Positions 34,821 to 43,219 of a stretch of DNA of 64,000 bases are shown piece by piece (positions within the stretch are counted from its first letter, which is position 1; every line of letters begins with the position of its first letter). The DNA lies in the NCBI GenBank assembly GCA_937896505.1, contig CALBNP010000203.1:7224-71223 (forward strand), written 5' to 3'. Below the pieces are notes generated by a model, which saw only the letters and a program-made list of their open reading frames with translations, did no database searches and was not told where the DNA came from. Source of the stretch: an uncultured Bacteroidales bacterium. GTDB lineage: Bacteria; Bacteroidota; Bacteroidia; Bacteroidales; F082. A program made the translations under genes and the position numbers.

Positions 34821-35918
34821 TTATTTCAGTTTTTCGTTACCACGTATCTTGTCACCAACTTCAAGTCCCGATTTTACCACGATGTTGATGCCGTCGGAGA
34901 GGCCGACTTCGACGGGCTGCTTTTCGAACTGTTGTGGCATCTTTTCTTGTGTGCAGCGGAACACGAAAGTGGAATCGCCTTCATAGACGATGCTGCTTTC
35001 GGGCACCATGACGGCATCGGTGGCCTTGTCCATGACGATTTCGGCATTGGCCGAATAGCCTGCGCGCACAAACACGTCGTCGGGCAAGATGGCGCGGGCC
35101 TTCATCTCGAAGAAGACGGCTCCATTCTCTTGGGTTCCCTTTGGGGCGATGTATTCCAGAACGGCCTCAAACTTGCGGTCGTTCATGGCTCCAATCGTCA
35201 AGGTCATCGTCATGCCTTCGGTGATTTTTCCCACTTCGGTTTCGTCGAGCTTGCCCTTGAAGATCATGTCCTTCATATTGGCGATGGTGGCGATGGTGGT
35301 GCCGTCGTTGAAGGTGTTCGAGTTGATGACCGAGTTGCCTACCTTCACCGGGATGTCGAGAATCATTCCCGTGATGGTTGACTTGATTTTGGTGTTGCTG
35401 TATTCGGTAGAGCTTTTCGAGATGCCTTCCTTGATGATGTTGAGCTGGTCTTTGGCATTGGCAAGGTTTTCCTTGGCTTGCTTGTATTCCAACTGCGACT
35501 TCTCAAACTCCTCGGTGGCTATCAAGCCTTTGTCTTTCAAGGTCTTTTGGCGTTGGTAGGTCTTTTCCACATTTTCGAGGTTCATTTGCGCCACGCGCAC
35601 TTGCGACTCGGCTGCCGACAGGTTGCTCACGTCGGGGATGATTTTCACGATGGCAATCACATCGCCCTCGCTGACTGACTGGCCTGGCTCCTTGAGGATT
35701 TCGGAGATGATGCCCGACACTTGCGGCTTCACCGAGACCTCGTCGCGCGGGTCGATTTGTCCGGTCACGATGGTGCTCTTCTCGATGCTTCCCAATGTGG
35801 CTTCCACGATTTCATATTCTGCAGTCTGTGGTTTCGACTTCTTGGACAAATACACGAATGTCCAAATTACGCCTACTGCTAACAAGATGAAAAACAAGAT
35901 TTTGAAAAACTTCTTCAT
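34821..35918 (-). CDS. HlyD/MacA-type periplasmic adaptor protein
   Basis: 365 residues. N-terminal membrane anchor (ILFFILLAVGVIWTFVYL), then lipoyl-like halves (VTGQIDPRDEVSVKPQVSGIISEILKEPGQSVSEGDVIA), a coiled-coil hairpin (~100-165) and the barrel/membrane-proximal domains (IKSTITGMILDIPVKVGNSV, TLTIGAMNDRKFEAVLEYIAPKG). Links the inner-membrane ABC transporter to TolC. It is followed by the tolC-like gene and preceded, across a 184-nt repeat-containing gap, by the permease genes. Confidence 0.92.
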   Translation of the reverse strand: MKKFFKILFFILLAVGVIWTFVYLSKKSKPQTAEYEIVEATLGSIEKSTIVTGQIDPRDEVSVKPQVSGIISEILKEPGQSVSEGDVIAIVKIIPDVSNLSAAESQVRVAQMNLENVEKTYQRQKTLKDKGLIATEEFEKSQLEYKQAKENLANAKDQLNIIKEGISKSSTEYSNTKIKSTITGMILDIPVKVGNSVINSNTFNDGTTIATIANMKDMIFKGKLDETEVGKITEGMTMTLTIGAMNDRKFEAVLEYIAPKGTQENGAVFFEMKARAILPDDVFVRAGYSANAEIVMDKATDAVMVPESSIVYEGDSTFVFRCTQEKMPQQFEKQPVEVGLSDGINIVVKSGLEVGDKIRGNEKLK

Positions 35919-35981
35919 GGTGTGTATGTTTGTTGTTGAGTTGTTTGACTAATTGACTAATTGACTTTGTGACTTTGTGGG

Positions 35982-36071
35982 ACGCTGAGCGGAGCCGAAG
36001 CGTTGATTTGTGGACTTTTTTGACTTAGGGACTAAGGGACTTTGTGGGATGCTGAGCGGAGCCGAAGCATC
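35982..36071. repeat. Two GCTGAGCGGAG hairpin elements
   Basis: The gap between permease and adaptor genes (35919-36102) holds reiterated TTGACTAATTGACTTTGTGA words and two copies of the GCTGAGCGGAGCCGAAGC core. The first has ACGC/GCGT ends, the second GATGC/GCATC ends, so the paired bases differ but still pair. No gene in this gap. Confidence 0.75.
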
Positions 36072-36102
36072 AATTTGTTATTTTGTTGATTATGTGATTC
36101 TA

Positions 36103-37365
36103 CTATTCTTCTCTGATGGCATCGATGGCTTTGATTTGGATGGCCCGCAAGGCTGGCAACAAGCCGGCCAAGAGACCTGAAACGATTACGATTATGATGG
36201 CGGCAATGGCTTCGCCAAGATTCATGTTCGGGTCTTGGAACATCGTGGTTTCGCTGGGATTGCTGGCCACAATGAGACCTACTACAGCCATGACGAGCAC
36301 GCCGAAGCAAAGTCCTACCAATCCTGCCAAGATGGTGAGCAGCAGACTCTCCGACATCACTTGTGTGAGGATGGCCTTGGGCTTGGCGCCAAGGGCGCGA
36401 CGCACGCCAATCTCGCGGGTGCGCTCCTTCACCGTCACCAGCATGATGTTGCTCACCCCGATGATGCCCGACATCAAGGTGCCCAAGCCCACAATCCATA
36501 TGAGGATATGGATGCCTTTGAACAAGGCCTTGAAAATATTGAATTCCTCTTCCACGTTGTAGGCACTTACGGCTTCTTTGTCGTTGGGCGCTATGTCGTG
36601 GCGCAGTTTCAGCAGGGTCTTGATGTCTTCTTCCATCGAGCTTACCGAAGCATCGTCGCGAGCGGTGTAGAGGAAGAAATTGATCTTGTCTCCCAAGCCG
36701 AACACTTGTTGCATGGTGGTGAAAGGCAGAATAACCGATTTGGAGGCTTCGCCATTCACCTGCGTATGGCTGTTGTAGGGACGAATAATGCCAACGATTT
36801 CGAAATAAATGCCATTTACCTTTATCATCTTGCCTAACGGCTCAATGTTCTTTCCCATCATCTCTTCGTAAACGCGTTCGCCAATCAGGCAGACCTTGCG
36901 CTTTTCGGCAATGTCGGTTTCGTTGACGAAGCGTCCCATGACGATTTTGCAACGGTCAATCTGGTTGTATTCGGGCATGAGGCCTTTCACCGTGTAGCTG
37001 CCGCTCTTGCTGCCTAAGACCACGTTGTTTTCGTCTGATGAATACAGCGATGCCTCGGGCGAGATGGCCACGATTTCGGGGAAGGCATCCTTGATGGCCT
37101 CCAAATCATTCATGTCCATCGACCAATAACGCCCTTTTTGGTAGCCTTTGTAAGGTTCGGTGGTCTGTTCTGTGAAGATGAAACCTGTGTTCAGCGAGAA
37201 GCCCTCAATTTGCCGCATCAGGCCGTTCTCGAAGCCGTTGCCTACCGACGACAGTACCACGAGGATGAAGATGCCCCAAAACACGCCAAAGGCCGTCAGC
37301 AAGCTGCGGGTCTTGTTGCGGGCTATGGTCTGCCAAATCTCTTTCAGTCCGTCGAGGTCAATCAT
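36103..37365 (-). CDS. MacB-type ABC transporter permease (second)
   Basis: 420 residues. N-terminal transmembrane helix (LTAFGVFWGIFILVVLSSVGNG), a large periplasmic MacB-PCD domain (~45-270), then three C-terminal helices of the FtsX domain (IWIVGLGTLMSGIIGVSNIML; SLLLTILAGLVGLCFGVLVM; AIIIVIVSGLLAGLLPA) with the conserved TVKERTREIGVRRALGAKP. Couples ATP hydrolysis in the cytoplasm to movements of the periplasmic part. It follows a homologous permease after 11 nt; the two probably form a heterodimer. Confidence 0.92.
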   Translation of the reverse strand: MIDLDGLKEIWQTIARNKTRSLLTAFGVFWGIFILVVLSSVGNGFENGLMRQIEGFSLNTGFIFTEQTTEPYKGYQKGRYWSMDMNDLEAIKDAFPEIVAISPEASLYSSDENNVVLGSKSGSYTVKGLMPEYNQIDRCKIVMGRFVNETDIAEKRKVCLIGERVYEEMMGKNIEPLGKMIKVNGIYFEIVGIIRPYNSHTQVNGEASKSVILPFTTMQQVFGLGDKINFFLYTARDDASVSSMEEDIKTLLKLRHDIAPNDKEAVSAYNVEEEFNIFKALFKGIHILIWIVGLGTLMSGIIGVSNIMLVTVKERTREIGVRRALGAKPKAILTQVMSESLLLTILAGLVGLCFGVLVMAVVGLIVASNPSETTMFQDPNMNLGEAIAAIIIVIVSGLLAGLLPALRAIQIKAIDAIREE

Positions 37366-37376
37366 AGGTTCCTTCT

Positions 37377-38600
37377 TTATCGATAGTTCATTGCTTCAAT
37401 GGGTTTCACTCTCACTGCCTTGCGTGCGGGGAAGAAACCTGCCAACACACCGCAAACCACAAGCAACAAGGTGGCCATCACTACAATCCGCACATCTACG
37501 GTGAAGTTGGAGAAAACAGTCATGGCGTTGTCGTCCATCTTGCTGTTCAGTATATTATTTGCGATTTCGGTAAGTAGTATGCCGGCCATCATGCCGATGT
37601 AGCCGAACAGCGTGGTGATCACCATCGACTCGGTGACGATGGAGGCCAAAATCGAGCGTGACTTGGCTCCCAAGGCCTTGCGGATGCCTATCTCGTTGGT
37701 GCGTTCCTTCACGGTAATGCGCATGATGTTGCTCACGCCTACGATGCCTGAGATGAGCATGGCGATGCCGATAATCCAGATGAACAGCTCCAAGGTGTGC
37801 ATGATGCGGTTGGTCTCAATGGCGTTGAGCATGGTGCTGCTAATCCAAATGCCCTGTGGGTCGTTGGGCGAAAATTCGTGCAGTTGGGCCATCTTCCGCT
37901 TCAGATATTCCTTGAATTGCTCGTTATCTTCTTTTGTATCAAGTCCGTAGGTGGTGAAAGTCAGCCGATAATATTGGGTGACGTTATGTATCTTCTTCAA
38001 GGTGGAGAATGGAACATAGCAGATGTTCGACTCGTCTTTCCACACCCCGACAATCTTGAAGCCTATGCCGCTAATCATCAAGAACTGGCCCATGGCATTG
38101 TCAGCATTATCGTAGAACGATTTGGCCAAATCTTCGTCGATGACGATGACTTTCTCGCTGCAAGCTTCGTCGTGTTCGTTGATGAAGCGTCCACGCACCA
38201 TCCTGACATCTTCTATCTGGCTGAAAATAGGCCTGACGCCTTCCAGCGAAACCATTTTTGACTTGTCGTCTTTAATGGCTGTCTCGTTGTAGATGGCCAT
38301 AGGCGATACTTTATCGACATGGGGAAAGCCATTCTCTAAAGTGCGTATGTCCTTGTCGTTGAAGTAGATGGAGCGTGAGGCCTTATGGCCTTTGTAGGGC
38401 AACGAGGTCTCCAAGCTATAAAGGGTATAGACGTTTTGCAGGCGGCTTTCGAAATTGTAACTGACACCGTTGATGAGACCGTTGCCGGCGGCGAGAAGCA
38501 CGATAAGGATGAAGATACCCCACGAAATGGAAAAGCCCGTGAGGATGGTCCTCAGCTTGTTGCGTCGTAGTGAAATGAGTATCTCGCGCCAGAAGTCCAT
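37377..38600 (-). CDS. MacB-type ABC transporter permease (first)
   Basis: 407 residues, homologous in layout to the next gene: one N-terminal helix (LTGFSISWGIFILIVLLAAGNGL), a periplasmic domain, and three C-terminal helices around TVKERTNEIGIRKALGAKSRSIL. Starts 3 nt after the ATPase stop. Together the ATPase, two permeases, adaptor and TolC form a complete tripartite exporter. Substrates of such MacAB-like pumps include peptides, lipids and drugs; nothing here indicates which. Confidence 0.92.
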   Translation of the reverse strand: MDFWREILISLRRNKLRTILTGFSISWGIFILIVLLAAGNGLINGVSYNFESRLQNVYTLYSLETSLPYKGHKASRSIYFNDKDIRTLENGFPHVDKVSPMAIYNETAIKDDKSKMVSLEGVRPIFSQIEDVRMVRGRFINEHDEACSEKVIVIDEDLAKSFYDNADNAMGQFLMISGIGFKIVGVWKDESNICYVPFSTLKKIHNVTQYYRLTFTTYGLDTKEDNEQFKEYLKRKMAQLHEFSPNDPQGIWISSTMLNAIETNRIMHTLELFIWIIGIAMLISGIVGVSNIMRITVKERTNEIGIRKALGAKSRSILASIVTESMVITTLFGYIGMMAGILLTEIANNILNSKMDDNAMTVFSNFTVDVRIVVMATLLLVVCGVLAGFFPARKAVRVKPIEAMNYR

Positions 38601-38603
38601 GGC

Positions 38604-39311
38604 TTATTTGATTTGGGTGTTTAGGTCGATGAGGTCGGGATTGTTGGTCTCCACTTCCTCGATGATGCCATCCTTCAAGTGGATGATCTTGTCGGTTCGC
38701 ATGGCGATGCCTCTCTCGTGGGTCACGATGACCATGGTGATGCCGGTCTGGTTCACCTCGCGCAAGATTTGTATCACCTCGGCCGAGGTCTTGCTGTCTA
38801 AGGCTCCGGTGGGTTCGTCGGCAAGGATGACCTTGGGTTGGGTCACCAAGGCACGGGCCATCGACACGCGTTGCTTCTGTCCGCCAGAGAGTTCGTTGGG
38901 ATAGTGGTCGGCCCATTCCTTCAACCCGAAGCGTTCGAGGTATTCCAATGCCAGCTGGTTGCGCTTCTTGCGGCCTACACCTTGATAATATAGTGGCAAG
39001 GCCACGTTTTCGATGGCGGTCTTATAGGGAATCAGGTTGAACGATTGGAAGATGAAGCCTATCATCTTGTTGCGGTATTCGGCAGCGGTGTTTTCGGTCA
39101 GGTCTTTCATCAGCTTGCCATCGAGGTAATAGTCGCCCGAATCGTAGTTGTCGAGGAGACCGAGGATGTTGAGCAGGGTTGATTTTCCTGATCCTGAGGC
39201 GCCCATGATGGAGACCATCTCGCCATCGGCGATTTCAAGGTTGATGCCTTTCAGCACATGCAGCGGCTGAGCGCCGAAGTAGGTCTTGTTGATGTCATGC
39301 AAGCTTATCAT
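38604..39311 (-). CDS. ABC transporter ATP-binding protein (MacB/LolD type)
   Basis: 235 residues, a single nucleotide-binding domain: Walker A GASGSGKSTLLN, Q-loop IGFIFQSFNLIP, signature ELSGGQKQRVSMARAL, Walker B VILADEPTGALDSK and switch His in VIVTHERG. First gene of the five-gene exporter operon (ATPase, permease, permease, adaptor, TolC). It lies downstream of the EF-G2 terminator. Confidence 0.95.
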   Translation of the reverse strand: MISLHDINKTYFGAQPLHVLKGINLEIADGEMVSIMGASGSGKSTLLNILGLLDNYDSGDYYLDGKLMKDLTENTAAEYRNKMIGFIFQSFNLIPYKTAIENVALPLYYQGVGRKKRNQLALEYLERFGLKEWADHYPNELSGGQKQRVSMARALVTQPKVILADEPTGALDSKTSAEVIQILREVNQTGITMVIVTHERGIAMRTDKIIHLKDGIIEEVETNNPDLIDLNTQIK

Positions 39312-39356
39312 AGTGGTATAACGGAATAGGCTTCAAAATGTTACAGGCAAAGGAAC

Positions 39357-39388
39357 AAAAAATCCCGCCATTGCTGACGGGATTTTGG
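39357..39388 (-). terminator. Terminator of the EF-G2 gene
   Basis: Arms AAAATCCCG (39359-39367) and CGGGATTTT (39378-39386) pair perfectly over 9 bp; read on the minus strand the hairpin is followed by a T-run. It lies ~27 nt after the EF-G2 stop. Confidence 0.8.
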
Positions 39389-39412
39389 AAAAAATATGAA
39401 AAAGAACTATTA

Positions 39413-41548
39413 TTACTCTTCTTCCTTCTGGCTTTCTTCGTATTCCTTGAGCAGGCGTTGTTGGACGTCGGCAGGAACCTGGGCGTATTCGGCATACTTC
39501 ATGGTGAAGGTGCCACGGCCCGAAGTCAGTGAGCTGAGGGTGGTTGAATAGCGGTCCATCTCAGCGAAAGGCACTCTGGCGCGAATCACTTGGTAGTTGT
39601 GGTCGCTGTCCATACCCATCACGATACCACGACGGCCAGTGAGGTCGGTCATGACGGCACCCATCAGGTCGGCAGGAACGCGGACGACGAGGTCGTAGAT
39701 AGGTTCCATGATCTTAGGACCAGCATTCTTGAAGGCAGCGCTGAAAGCCATACGGCCGGCAATCTTAAATGCCATTTCGTTGGAATCGACTGGGTGCATC
39801 TTACCATCGTAGATGTAGGCGATGATGTCGCGAGCGTATGAACCGGTCAGAGGACCTTGTTCCAGACGTTCGTTGATACCCTTCAGGATAGCAGGCATGA
39901 AGCGTGCATCGATGGCACCACCCACAACGCAGTTGGCGAAGATGAGCTTACCGCCCCATGGGAGTTCGTATTCGTCCTTGCTACGGACAGCGAATTCTTC
40001 AGGATCGGTGTAGCCTTCGAAGTAAGGAGCCAGCATCATGTGGACTTCACCGAACTGACCGCTACCACCTGATTGCTTCTTGTGACGGTAGTCAGCCTTA
40101 GCCGACTTGGTGATGGTTTCACGATAAGGTACCTTTGGAGTGCTGAATTCAACACCAATCTTATATACGTTGTCGAAGTACCACTTCAGGGTGTTGAGGT
40201 GATATTCGCCTTGGCATTGCAGGATGTTCTGGCGCAGTTCGCGCGACATGCCAGCGATGATGGTTGGGTCGGTCTTGTGGAGGTCGTTGAGGATACCGCC
40301 CAGCTTTTCGTCTTCTTGTGAGTTGACGGCCTTGATGGCAGTCTGGAAGATTGGTTCTGGGAATGGAATTGCTTCGAAAGCAGCTTCAGCAACCTTGGCG
40401 TCAACCAATGAGTCACCGATACGGCCATCCTTCAGCTTGATGGTGGCGATGATGTCGCCAGCATTCACCTTCTCGACTCTTTCGCGGTTCTTGCCTTCGA
40501 AAGCGAGGAGTTGGGAGATGCGTTCCTTGTTGCCCGAGCGAGGGTTGACGAAGTCTTGGCCTTCGGCCACTTGACCGCCATAGACGCGCATCCAAGCCAC
40601 ATCACCGAGGTTCTGTTCGGTGGTCACCTTGAAGATGAACAGAGCTGCTGGGTCGTCGTTGCTGTTGTGGAATTCGGTACCATTCATGGCCTTCACATCT
40701 GGAGTGTCGGCTGGTGATGGGCAAGCGTTGATGAGGAATTCGCAGAGGCGAGTGACGCCAACACCCTTCTTTGCAGCACCGCAAAGCACTGGGAACATTT
40801 CGCGGTTGAGGATGCCGAGGTGAATACCTTTTTCCATGTCTTCTTCGCTGAGGGTCATCTCTTCGAAGAACTTTTCCATCAGGGCTTCGTCGCCTTCAGC
40901 AGCGTGTTCAACGAGGTTGTTGTGCAGCTCTTCAGCCTTGTCCATTTCGGCAGCTGGGATGTCCTGGATTTCAGGAGCGCCATTGCCGTTCTTGAAGACC
41001 AACATCTTCATCATGATCAAGTCGATGATGGCGTTGAAGTCTTCGCCAGCGTTCACTGGGTATTGGATAGGAGTGACCTTGTCGCCAAAGTATTCCTTCA
41101 TCTCACGGATGGTGTTGTCGAAGTTGGCGTTGGCATGGTCGAGTTGGTTCATGAAGAACACAACAGGCTTCTTGGTGGCAGCAGCGTGGCGCCAAGCGTT
41201 TTCGGTAGTGGCTTCAACACCTGACTGGGCGTTGATGGTGCACACTGCAGTGTCAACAGCGCTGAGGCAAGAAACGATGTCACCAGAGAAATCACTGAAA
41301 CCAGGAGTATCCAAGATGTTGATCTTCTTGTTGTTGAAGATGGTGTACATCATGGATGCGTTGACCGAGATTTGACGGTCCATTTCAATCTGACGGTAGT
41401 CGGAAACGGTGTTCTTTTCGTCAGTGCTTCCTTTTCTGTTGATAATCTTGCCTTCGAAAAGCATGTTTTCGGCAAGCGTAGTTTTACCGGATTTTGCTGC
41501 ACCGATGAGGGCAACATTACGGATTTCGTTTGTCTGGAATTCCTTCAT
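39413..41548 (-). CDS. fusA2: Elongation factor G paralogue (EF-G2 type)
   Basis: 711 residues with the full EF-G domain order. The G domain is unusual. P-loop GAAKSGKTT (16-24) is intact. Switch I reads DRQISV in place of canonical ERGITI. Switch II reads DTPGFSDF (80-87), so the catalytic His of DTPGHVDF is Phe84. The NKxD motif is NQLD (134-137). Domains IV-V are present (GGSGQFGEVHM, ESQKEEE tail). Bacteroides encode a second EF-G that supports translocation without GTP hydrolysis during carbon limitation, and these substitutions fit that class. Separate unit with its own terminator. Confidence 0.9.
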   Translation of the reverse strand: MKEFQTNEIRNVALIGAAKSGKTTLAENMLFEGKIINRKGSTDEKNTVSDYRQIEMDRQISVNASMMYTIFNNKKINILDTPGFSDFSGDIVSCLSAVDTAVCTINAQSGVEATTENAWRHAAATKKPVVFFMNQLDHANANFDNTIREMKEYFGDKVTPIQYPVNAGEDFNAIIDLIMMKMLVFKNGNGAPEIQDIPAAEMDKAEELHNNLVEHAAEGDEALMEKFFEEMTLSEEDMEKGIHLGILNREMFPVLCGAAKKGVGVTRLCEFLINACPSPADTPDVKAMNGTEFHNSNDDPAALFIFKVTTEQNLGDVAWMRVYGGQVAEGQDFVNPRSGNKERISQLLAFEGKNRERVEKVNAGDIIATIKLKDGRIGDSLVDAKVAEAAFEAIPFPEPIFQTAIKAVNSQEDEKLGGILNDLHKTDPTIIAGMSRELRQNILQCQGEYHLNTLKWYFDNVYKIGVEFSTPKVPYRETITKSAKADYRHKKQSGGSGQFGEVHMMLAPYFEGYTDPEEFAVRSKDEYELPWGGKLIFANCVVGGAIDARFMPAILKGINERLEQGPLTGSYARDIIAYIYDGKMHPVDSNEMAFKIAGRMAFSAAFKNAGPKIMEPIYDLVVRVPADLMGAVMTDLTGRRGIVMGMDSDHNYQVIRARVPFAEMDRYSTTLSSLTSGRGTFTMKYAEYAQVPADVQQRLLKEYEESQKEEE

Positions 41549-41601
41549 TGTTATCTAAATGTCTAATTATAAATTTATTCTTCGCGAAGATTATGAGGGC
41601 G

Positions 41602-41609
41602 CAAAATTA
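41602..41609 (-). promoter_or_regulatory. Candidate -7 element for the EF-G2 gene
   Basis: Minus-strand TAATTTTG, 53 nt before the ATG. Confidence 0.4.
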
Positions 41610-41636
41610 TGAAAAATAGCTTTATCTACACCTAAT

Positions 41637-42623
41637 TTATTGCAATTTTCCTATGGTCTCGTAAATTTTTTCCCATCTGGCCTCATCCATCTTGGCTCCC
41701 ATGACCTCGATGACGTTGGCTGCGATGATGGCTCCCATCGTGCCGCACTTCTTGAGATTCTCGCCTTTGGCATAGCCTGCCAAGAATCCTGCTGCCCACA
41801 TGTCGCCTGCTCCCGTGGTGTCGATGACGTGGCTTTCCATTGGGTCGATGGTGGCGATTTCGTCGCCTTGCTGAACGTAAGCGCCTTTGGCTCCGACCTT
41901 TACGACGGCAATCTTGCACAGGGTTGCGATTTGGTGCAGTGCCTCTTCGGGCTCAAGTCCGGTGAGGGCCTTGGCTTCAGCTTCGTTGGCAAACACGATG
42001 TCGATGTTCTCCTTGATGAGTCGGGTCAGGTAGTCGCGGTTTTCTTCTACCACGTTATAGCTGGCCATGTCGATGGCAATCTCCATTCCCTTGGCCTTGG
42101 CGGTGGCGATGGCCTTGTCGAGCATGCTTGGGTTCGCTACGAGGTAGCCTTCCACGTAGAAGATGTCCCAACCTTCAAAGAGGCTTGGGATGATGTCATT
42201 GGCTGAGAGTTCGGCCGAGGCACCGAGGCAGGTGGCGAAGGTGCGCTCGCTGTCGGTGCTCACGAAGGCTTGCACGCGGCCCGAAGGCGTCTCGCTTTTC
42301 AGCATGATGGGCTTCACATGGGTGCTCACCATTTCGTTTTCGAAGAAACGGCCAACCTCATCGTTGCCTATCTTGCTGAGGAAACCGGCCTCGATGTTCA
42401 TCTTGGCCAGTCCGCTGATGGTGTTGGCTGCCGATCCGCCAGCGGCCATCTGGTTGCTGTATCTTTTGGCAAGGCTCTCGCCTATCTTCACCGAGGTGGC
42501 TGCATCCACATAGGTCATGCTGCCTTTGGGTAAGTTCCATTGGGCGAGAATGTTGTCGTCGTCGATTTGTGTGAGGATGTCGGTCAAGGCACTGCCTATG
42601 CCGAGGATTTTCTTTTGTGTCAT
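41637..42623 (-). CDS. PfkB-family carbohydrate kinase, adenosine kinase-like
   Basis: 328 residues from the ATG at 42623 (MTQKKILGIGSALTDIL); an ATG 30 codons upstream lies before the candidate promoter and is rejected. PfkB signatures: AAGGSAANTISGLAKM near residue 60, and DTTGAGDMWAAGFLAGY (~265-281) with the catalytic Asp of GAGD. Residues SKIGNDEVGRFFENEM and VFVNEAEA-type FANEAEAKALTG are as in adenosine kinase-like ribokinases of Bacteroidota. Likely phosphorylates a nucleoside or sugar; substrate not provable here. Single gene between EF-G2 and tRNA-Asn. Confidence 0.88.
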   Translation of the reverse strand: MTQKKILGIGSALTDILTQIDDDNILAQWNLPKGSMTYVDAATSVKIGESLAKRYSNQMAAGGSAANTISGLAKMNIEAGFLSKIGNDEVGRFFENEMVSTHVKPIMLKSETPSGRVQAFVSTDSERTFATCLGASAELSANDIIPSLFEGWDIFYVEGYLVANPSMLDKAIATAKAKGMEIAIDMASYNVVEENRDYLTRLIKENIDIVFANEAEAKALTGLEPEEALHQIATLCKIAVVKVGAKGAYVQQGDEIATIDPMESHVIDTTGAGDMWAAGFLAGYAKGENLKKCGTMGAIIAANVIEVMGAKMDEARWEKIYETIGKLQ

Positions 42624-42650
42624 AAGCAAATGTATTTGTGTTTTAGGCCG

Positions 42651-42658
42651 CAAAGATA
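42651..42658 (-). promoter_or_regulatory. Candidate -7 element for the PfkB kinase gene
   Basis: Minus-strand TATCTTTG, 27 nt before the ATG at 42623. Confidence 0.45.
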
Positions 42659-42788
42659 GGGAAATCCTGTTTGCGTTTGGATATAAAAAAACCGCTTGTG
42701 CGTTGGGAACCACTCAAGCGGCTAAAAAATTAATAACATGAAACATAAAAAATTACACTTTGTAATCTCTGACTTTCTCACGAAAGTG

Positions 42789-42862
42789 CGCCCCCTTCAG
42801 GACTTGAACCTGAGACCCCCTGATTAACAGTCAGATGCTCTAACCAACTGAGCTAAGGAGGC
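42789..42862 (-). tRNA. tRNA-Asn (anticodon GTT)
   Basis: 74 nt. Acceptor arms GCCTCCT / AGGGGGC pair (one G-T), D-arm TTAGCTCAGTTGGTTAGAGC, anticodon arm CTGACTGTTAATCAG with anticodon GTT, T-arm CAGGTTCAAGTCCTG and discriminator G, as expected for tRNA-Asn. No CCA is encoded. Confidence 0.95.
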
Positions 42863-42901
42863 ATAAACCTTACAAAGAACTAATCTTGCTGTTTGCGGTT
42901 G

Positions 42902-42931
42902 CAAAAGTAGATGTTTTTTCATTACCCGCAA
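42902..42931 (-). promoter_or_regulatory. Promoter of tRNA-Asn
   Basis: Minus-strand TACTTTTG (42902-42909) with TTG (42929-42931) exactly 19 nt upstream, about 40 nt before the tRNA 5' end. Confidence 0.7.
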
Positions 42932-43016
42932 CCAAAAAAATGAATTATTTTTCTTTTTCTTTTTAAAACGTTATAAATCAACGAAATAAATTTATCACAA
43001 TAAACATCTAATTTCC

Positions 43017-43216
43017 AGAGACGTGCCATGGCGCGTCTCTACATATAATACAGAGACGCGATGAATTGATGTGATTTTTATAGAGACGCGATGAATTGAC
43101 GTGATTTTTATTGAGACGCGATGAATCGACGTGATTTTTATTGAGACGCGATGAATCGACGTCTCTACCCACTAAACTTTCAACTTTCAACTCTAAACTT
43201 TTAACTCTCAACTCTA
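43017..43216. repeat. Palindrome, 30-bp tandem array and CAACTTT tract
   Basis: The 357-nt gap between tRNA-Asn and the next gene holds no gene. It contains a near-perfect palindrome (43017-43040: AGAGACG ... GCCATGGC ... CGTCTCT, one T-G pair), then four units of exactly 30 bp (43051, 43081, 43111, 43141; each GAGACGCGATGAAT(T/C)GA(T/C)GT followed by GATTTTTA-), the last cut short and closing with GTCTCTAC, and then CTTTCAACTCTAAACTTTTAA words (43168-43216) resembling the tract at 17091-17126. Confidence 0.85.
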
Positions 43217-43219
43217 CAC

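Noticed and set aside
43051..43165. Possible CRISPR array (30-bp period)
   Set aside because: The units are contiguous and nearly identical throughout, with no variable spacers and no cas genes.
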